From: Amblyomma americanum
Taxonomy: Eukaryota > Arthropoda > Arachnida > Ixodida > Ixodidae
Length of the DNA: 64,000 bases
Direction of reading: 5' to 3'
Assembly: GCF_052857255.1 (NCBI RefSeq)
Contig: NC_135498.1
Location: 87,182,639-87,246,638, forward strand
The notes beneath the pieces were generated by a model. That model searched no databases and was not told where the DNA came from. It saw only the letters and a list, made by a program, of their open reading frames with translations. The translations under genes were made by a program, and so were the position numbers. Below, in pieces: positions 58,775 to 64,000 of the stretch. Numbering within the stretch: the stretch's first letter is position 1; every line of letters begins with the position of its first letter.

Positions 58775-60037
58775 ATGGAGGAAGGCAACGGAACGCGCTC
58801 ACCCCCGTCGCCTTCCCCGGCTGCTGCAGCTGCCCCAGCCTGGACCATCACCAGCCGTCAACGCGACCCTCAGGTCTTCGCCGGACTTCGTGGCGACGAC
58901 GTCGACGACTGGCTTGACAACTACACCAGGGTCAGTACGTTCAACCGGTGGGATGACTCCCACAAGCTGCTGAATGTCGTCTTTTACTTGACTGACGTCG
59001 CAAAGACGTGGTTTCTTAATCACGAAGATGACATCGCCGACTGGCCTACATTCACACAGCAGCTGCGGCAAATTTTCGGCACGCCGACAGGCCACTCTGA
59101 GCTAGCCAAGAAGAAGCTTGCCGCGCGGCTTCAGCAGCCTGGGGAGTCCTACACCTCTTACAGCGAGGACGTTCTTGCTCTTTGCCGCCGCATTAGTGCT
59201 GACATGCCTGAGTCGGAGCGCGTTCGCCACATTCTTAAGGGCATTGGGACTGTTGCTTTCAACGCGTTGATAGCCCAGAACCCCTCCAACGTATCTGCCA
59301 TTACCTCCACATGCCAGCGCCTGGATGATCTGCAGTCATGCCGCCTTCAGCCAGACCCCAGTGATGGCAGCGTCCTCGTCGATGGGAACCTCCGTTCCGT
59401 CATCCGTGCCCTGATACGCGAGGAACTCTACGGGCAGACCACCACTCTCGGCCCTTTCACCTTTAATATCCCGCCTGCTACACCTGACTTGCGGAGCGTC
59501 ATCAAAGATGAGCTGGCCGCTTTCACCTGCGCCGTAGCCCCTGCCACCCCTCAGACACCTCGCCCGCCCACCTATGCCGACATTGCATCGAGGCCACCCG
59601 CCCCGGTCCCTACATCTACTCCAACGCCTGTCTGCGGTCACGTGGCTGCCGTGGCTCCGTGTCCTCCAGCAACGCCTTATGCTCCAGCCTGGCGTACTCC
59701 CCGTTCTACTTGCTACTACTGCGGATCTGCGGTCATGTCTCACGCGTCTGTCGCCGGCGACAGCAAGATGAACGACGCGGTTATGCTGCTTTCGAACGTG
59801 CACCTGTGCGCCAGCCTGATACTTCCACCTCGCCGTTCTCCCAAATTTACCGTCGCTCCCCCTCGCCTCCAAACTCCCAGGATATCACTCGGTCCTCCCG
59901 TTCTACTCGCCGCCGGTCCCCTTCACCTTTTCGCCGCTCAACACCTCTTAGTCCCGCCTCGCAGCACTTCGCTCCTAGCCCGGAAAACTAAACGAAGCAG
60001 TTTTTGGAGGGAAAGCTGTTTGCCGTGCGAACTCTAA
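58775..60037 (+). pseudogene. Gypsy gag
   Basis: The ATG at 58775 begins MEEGNGTRS. The retrotransposon Gag core is clear: DPQVFAGLRGDDVDDWLDNY, FYLTDVAKTWFLNHED, FTQQLRQIFGTP, LQQPGESYTSYSEDVLALC and HILKGI. A Pro-rich stretch follows. The zinc knuckle starts CYYCG near 59710-59725, but its second half (CGHVSRVC, near 59730-59755) is in another frame. This points to a single-base loss near 59727. In that other frame the protein would end at 59991 after an SPSPF/RRS-rich tail. Confidence 0.9.
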
Positions 60038-60062
60038 AATTCCTCCTGACCGCCAGTCGAAT

Positions 60063-61016
60063 ATGTTGACAGTGTGTGTTGAAGGGGTGTGGACTCAAGC
60101 TCTCATAGACACGGGTGCCGCTTTCTCCGTCATTCACCTTGCCCTGTGTCCCCGCCTGCGCAAAGTCACAACTCCATACACCGGTTCGCCTCTCCGTGGA
60201 GCCTACGGCACGCTCATCAACCCCACTGGCCAATGCACTGTGCGTGTTTTCATCGCTAACCAGCGCTATCATATTGAATTCGTTATCCTCCCATCCTGCG
60301 TTCATCCGATAATCCTGGGGTGGGACTTTTTGTCGTCGTCTTCTGCCCTCATCTCTTGCAACGACCGCCTCATCCACATAGCAGATCCAGACTTGGCACC
60401 CTGGTCTGACTGTTCGCCACCACGTGTGGTCGCTGCTGTCGACTTCGCCCTGCCCCCTGGCCGTGAACAGCTCATCCTTGCAACTTTAGACTTCGCTTTT
60501 GACGGGGATGCCTTAGTCATGCCTTCGCCACGCTGGACCTCCCAAGGCATCGCTCTTGCCTCTTGCCTCACATCTTTCGTCCGTGGTTGCGCGGTCATCA
60601 CGGCGCTGAACGCTACCAGCCAGTCCATGCTACTACCCAAAGGCGCTACTATTGGTTTCCTGTTTGAGGGTAAACCTGTCCCTCTCGACACCGACCCAAT
60701 TTCATGTGCTGTGCTACCAGCTGATACTCCCGCTCCGTGTTCTTCCTCTGCGCTCGCAGCTGCCATCAGCGCTGACCTTACGTCTGAGCAGTCGACCGCC
60801 TTACTAGAAGTTCTTATGACCCACCAGAACTCCTTTGATGTGTGCACGTCCGCTTTAGGCCAGGCCTCTGTAACGTCCCATCGCATAGAGACGGACGGCT
60901 CAGCTATTGTACGGCGCCGTCCGTACCGCGTTTCCGCATCTGAGCGCAAGATCATTGAGGACCAGGTTGGAGACATGCTTTCGCGCCACATCATTCGACC
61001 GTCTACAAGCTCCTGA
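60063..61016 (+). pseudogene. Gypsy pol: protease and start of RT
   Basis: The aspartic protease active site is ALIDTGAAFSVI near residue 17 with the flap and C-terminal ILGWDFL near 80. The linker reaches the RT N-terminal motif RRRPYRVSASERKIIEDQV. The frame ends at TGA (61014-61016) where relatives have a tryptophan codon before SSPV, so a TGG to TGA change is likely. Confidence 0.9.
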
Positions 61017-61910
61017 TCATCTCCTGTCGCTCTCGTCCGTAAAAAAAGATGGCTCAGTTCGTTTCTGCGTGGATTACCATGCCCTTAACAAGATAGCCCA
61101 TAAAGATGTCTACCCGCTCTCTCGCATCGACGACGCGTTGGACTGCCTCCAAGGCGCTGAGTACTTCTCAAGCCTCGACCTCCGCTCGGGCTATTGGCAA
61201 ATCCCCATGCACGAATCAGACCAGAAGAAGACCGCATTTGTTACCCCGGACGGTCTTTACGAATTCAATGTGATGCCTTTCGGACTGTGCAATGCCCCGG
61301 CCACATTTGAGCCCATGATTGACACCGTGCTACGGGGCATGAAATGGAAGACCTGCCTTTGCTATCTGGACGACATTATCATCTTTTCGTCCGACTTCTC
61401 CCAGCACTTGCACCCTCTCAACGCAGTTCTCACGTGCCTTGCGAAAGCCGGTCTTCAATTAAATACCAAAAAGTGCCATTTTGCCAGCAAAAGCATCAAA
61501 GTACTCGGCCACATCGTTAGTAAGGCCGGAATCCGACCTGATTCTGAAAAAATTGCCGCTGTCGTAAGTTTTCCTCGCCGCCAGCGCCTGAAAGAACTTC
61601 GCAGCTTCCTGGGCTTAGCGTCCTACTTCCGCCGTTTCATACGTAATTTTGCATCCATAGCGTCCCCCCTCCATAAACTATTGACTTCTGAGACGCTTTA
61701 TCTGTGGCCTACTGAATGCGAAGAGGCCTTCCAAGCCCTCAAGCAGGCGCTCACTTCAACGCCTGTGCTTCGCCATTTTGATGAGGCAGCCCCCACCATT
61801 CTCCATACCGACGCCAGTGGACAAGGCCTTGGCGCTGTTCTCTTACAACGCAACGATGCCAACCAAGAGCAGGTTGTAGCGTACGCCAGCCGTTCTCTTA
61901 CTACGCCCAG
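61017..61910 (+). pseudogene. Gypsy pol: reverse transcriptase and RNase H start
   Basis: After an extra A in the A7 run at about 61040 the RT continues in a new frame: KKDGSVRFCVDYHALNKI, FSSLDLRSGYWQIPM, FNVMPFGLCNAPATF, CYLDDIIIFS (catalytic YLDD near 61365-61375), LGHIVSKAGIRPD and LRSFLGLASYFRRFI. RNase H begins ILHTDASGQGLGAVL near 61800. The frame is lost at about 61905, where about ten residues expected between SLTTP and ECLAVVWA are also missing. Confidence 0.92.
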
Positions 61911-63532
61911 AGCAAGAGTGTCTCGCTGTTGTTTGGGCAATCCAGAAATTTCGCCCCTACTTGTACGGCCGTCACTTCACTATTGTCAGCGATCATCACG
62001 CGCTCTGTTGGCGGTCGACACTGAAGAACTTGTCCGGCCGTTTGGGTCGCTGGGTGCTACGTCTTCAGGAGTACACCTTCACTATCACCTACAAATCCGG
62101 GAGAAAACACCTCGACGCTGACGCCCTGTCTCGATGCCCGTTGCCTGACTCCCGCACTCACGCTGCGGCCCCCTCAACAACGTGCCCTTCACCTCAGGCG
62201 TCCGACCTCCCTCTGGATTGTGCACCCATTGTTGTTGCACCAGTCGACGTCCGCGCAGATTTGCCCTCCCATCAGCTGGCTGATCCATACTGCCGCACTA
62301 TCATCGATCGTCTCCGAGGCCAATCAGCGGCACGCAACAGTCGCTCGCGCCGCCAGCTTCGCCAGTTCAGATTTCAGCACGGCACACTCTACCGCTGCAC
62401 CTACCACCCTACGGGTCACCGGTGGGTTCCCGTTGTGCCTCGGTCCCTTCGTCTTCAAGTTTTGCAGGCTTACCACGACGACGCCTCTGCCGGTCATTTG
62501 GGTCACCTGAAGACGTATGACCGTATCAAGAGCCGATACTTCTGGCCTGGGCTCTCTACTAGCGTCGCCAAATACATATCCTCCTGTGTGTCTTGCCAGC
62601 GTCGCAAGCGGTCAACATCCGTTCCTTCCGGCCTCCTACAGCCTCTTCCTTGCCCATCCGTGCCTTTCGACACCATCGCCATCGACTTGTTTGGTCCCTT
62701 TCCCCTTACGCCAGCTGGCCACCGTTGGGTTGTCACCGCCATTGACCATCTGACGCGGTATGCTGAAACAGCCCCGCTTCACTCCGGTGCCGCTTCTGAA
62801 GTCGCCGACTTTTTCTTGCATGCGATAGTGTTGCGCCATGGTGCTCCTCGTGTCCTGATCAGCGACTGTGGAAAGACATTTTTGTCCCATGTGCTTGAAG
62901 AGGTCCTCCGCGCCACCAACACTGTCCACAAGACATGTTCTAGCTACCATTCTCAAACCAACGGTCTCATCGAGCGCTTTCACCGTACCCTGTCTGACAT
63001 GATATCTATGTACATTCGCCCTGACCATAAGAACTGGGACAACATTTTGCCCTTTATGACCTTTGCCTACAATTCCGCAGTTCAACGCACCACTGGCTAC
63101 AGCCCTTTCTTATTGGTTTATGGCCGTGTTCCATCCTCATTGTTCGATACCGCCTTCCTTTCTGCTCCCGCATCTCCGTCTGCGTCTCTGGGCGAAGAGT
63201 TCGCTTCTCGGATGGCATATTGTCGCCACCTCGCCCGCGTCAACACCGAAGCCACTCAGCAAGACCGCAAACACCGCTATGACCTACACCACCGTACGGT
63301 TTCCTTCCGACCCGGAGATGAGGTCCTCCTCTGGACACCCGTCCGCACGCCTGGACTGTGCGCAAAGTTTCTCCAGCGCTTTATCGGACCTTATCTTGTC
63401 GTCCAGCAAACATCTCCGGTCAACTACGCTGTTGTTCCCTCGCACCCCGTCATCGACCGCCGTCGCCGCTCTCAAGAAGTGGTTCATGTATCGCGGATGA
63501 AACTCTACACCCGTCGCTCCTCTTCTATTTAA
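61911..63532 (+). pseudogene. Gypsy pol: RNase H end and integrase
   Basis: The third pol frame has the RNase H end (IVSDHHALCW, RLQEYTFTI, DADALSRCP). The HHCC zinc finger follows (AYHDDASAGHLGHLKT and CVSCQRRK, near 62475-62610). The integrase core has AIDLFGPFP (first Asp), LISDCGKTF (second Asp; Cys where Arg is usual) and SQTNGLIERFHRTL (Glu), with 35 residues between the second Asp and the Glu. A chromatin/GPY-like end contains FIGPYLVV. It stops with TAA at 63530-63532, 42 bp before the 3' LTR. The integrase itself is uninterrupted. Confidence 0.93.
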
Positions 63533-63574
63533 TCCGCGGCCAGGATGGCCGCTTTCCTGCCGGGGAACTATATG

Positions 63575-63717
63575 TGTGAGCGCTTTGCGCGAACTTTCAC
63601 CTCTTTCATCTGTATATCCCCATCATCATCATCGTCGCTTGCCTGGGATCCGGGGAGCGCGCGCTGTGTGCCCAACTGTTCCCGAATAAAAGACGCCTGT
63701 GCAAGCGGTGGCTCACA
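63575..63717 (+). repeat. 3' LTR (143 bp)
   Basis: It matches the 5' LTR and contains AATAAAAG near 63686, a candidate polyadenylation signal. Confidence 0.92.
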
Positions 63718-63845
63718 ATACTTAGTTGCAGACGCACCAGCCAAAGTCAACAGATATCACTGCTCACAATGTTCTTGGATATCCAGTGGCACTCTAATGC
63801 GGTTCTTTTTTAACCATGCTTTGTCGCTGTAGGTAATATTTGCTG

Positions 63846-63975
63846 TTTGTAGGGTTTACCGTCCCGAACCTGCGCATAGGCTGTTAGGTGTCCCGTAGGG
63901 GAGAGGTCGGAAATAATTTTGGCCGCACATGGAGTTCCTTATTAAGCAATGACAACGTGAAGCACAAGTGTTTTT
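63846..63975 (-). mobile_element. Diverged SINE fragment
   Basis: AGGGTTTACCGTCCCGAACC, TGTCCCGTAGGGGAGAGGTC and GGAAATAATTTTGGCCGCAC match, with many changes, the 3' half of the SINE subfamily at 37.4 and 52.0 kb (GTTTAACGTCCCAAAGC, GGGACGCCGTAGTGGAGGGC, AATTTCGACCACC). No head is present. Confidence 0.6.
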
Positions 63976-64000
63976 GAGGCGAGAGCTGTTTATGAGACCC

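Larger units (their letters stand above)
58527..63717 (+). mobile_element. Ty3/Gypsy LTR retrotransposon with 143-bp LTRs, inactivated
   Basis: LTRs at 58527-58669 and 63575-63717 both run TGTGAGCG to GGCTCACA and are 143 bp each. They differ at about 8 positions (about 94% identity). ATAC flanks both ends (58523-58526 and 63718-63721). The order is gag, protease, RT, RNase H, integrase, as in standard Gypsy elements. At least three frame changes, one nonsense codon and one small deletion break the coding region. It sits in FREP intron 4 in the same orientation as the gene, so its polyadenylation signal could act on the host transcript. Confidence 0.95.

Overview
This 64 kb window looks like arthropod nuclear DNA, most probably from a hard (ixodid) tick or a close relative. 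The reasons are AT-rich spacer DNA with GT/AG introns, long (TA)n, (GT)n and (TTG)n tracts, several copies of a tRNA-derived SINE of the tick (Ruka-like) type, many non-LTR retrotransposon relics (CR1-like, I-like, RTE-like and others), two Ty3/Gypsy elements and a P/THAP9-like transposase relic. I see no bacterial gene organisation, CRISPR array, rRNA gene or confident tRNA gene. The species call is inference.

Left part (1-21 kb). A decayed LINE lies on the minus strand at about 1.4-3.5 kb. An unrecognised 216-codon minus-strand ORF at 5.0-5.65 kb sits on a 374-bp tandem duplication. A young LTR retrotransposon occupies 6737-11886 on the minus strand. It has 573-bp LTRs with 4 differences and a GCCG target duplication. 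It encodes a Gag with a SAP-like start, coiled coil, SCAN-like region and zinc knuckle, joined to protease-like, RT and RNase H regions, but it has no integrase. It landed 6 bp inside the end of an inverted-repeat element whose two ends (6731 and 21064) are each flanked by TTA, as in PIF/Harbinger transposons. The inside of that candidate composite holds a diverged tandem duplication, a SINE, a LINE relic and microsatellites, but no transposase I could find.

Middle part (21-47 kb). A multiply frameshifted P/THAP9-like transposase lies at 21.3-24.3 kb. A 692-bp TTA-flanked MITE splits a SINE at 24.97-25.66 kb. A CR1-like LINE (27.6-29.4 kb) abuts another LINE whose 5' part is inverted relative to its 3' part, as expected from twin priming. 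Further items are a 138-bp spacerless palindrome (33.07-33.21 kb), SINEs with clear target duplications (40.1 kb, and 15.2 kb in the left part), a 110-bp tandem duplication, and an I-like LINE with RT and RNase H (43.3-46.0 kb).

Right part (47.5-64 kb). This holds the only convincing host gene, the first four coding exons of a secreted fibrinogen-related protein (techylectin/ixoderin-like) on the plus strand. Its four exons join in compatible phases and the gene continues beyond the window. Its introns carry an RTE-like LINE, a LINE tail, an inverted pair of SINEs, a 615-bp foldback element, another SINE and a 5.2 kb Gypsy element (58527-63717; 143-bp LTRs, ATAC duplication). That Gypsy element is broken by frameshifts, a nonsense codon and a small deletion.

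Overall the window is one innate-immunity-type gene at the edge of a nested transposon field. I found no clearly new biological system. The most unusual items are the integrase-less, recently mobile LTR element nested in a TTA-flanked TIR end, the spacerless palindrome and the foldback structures. All boundaries and identities were read by eye.
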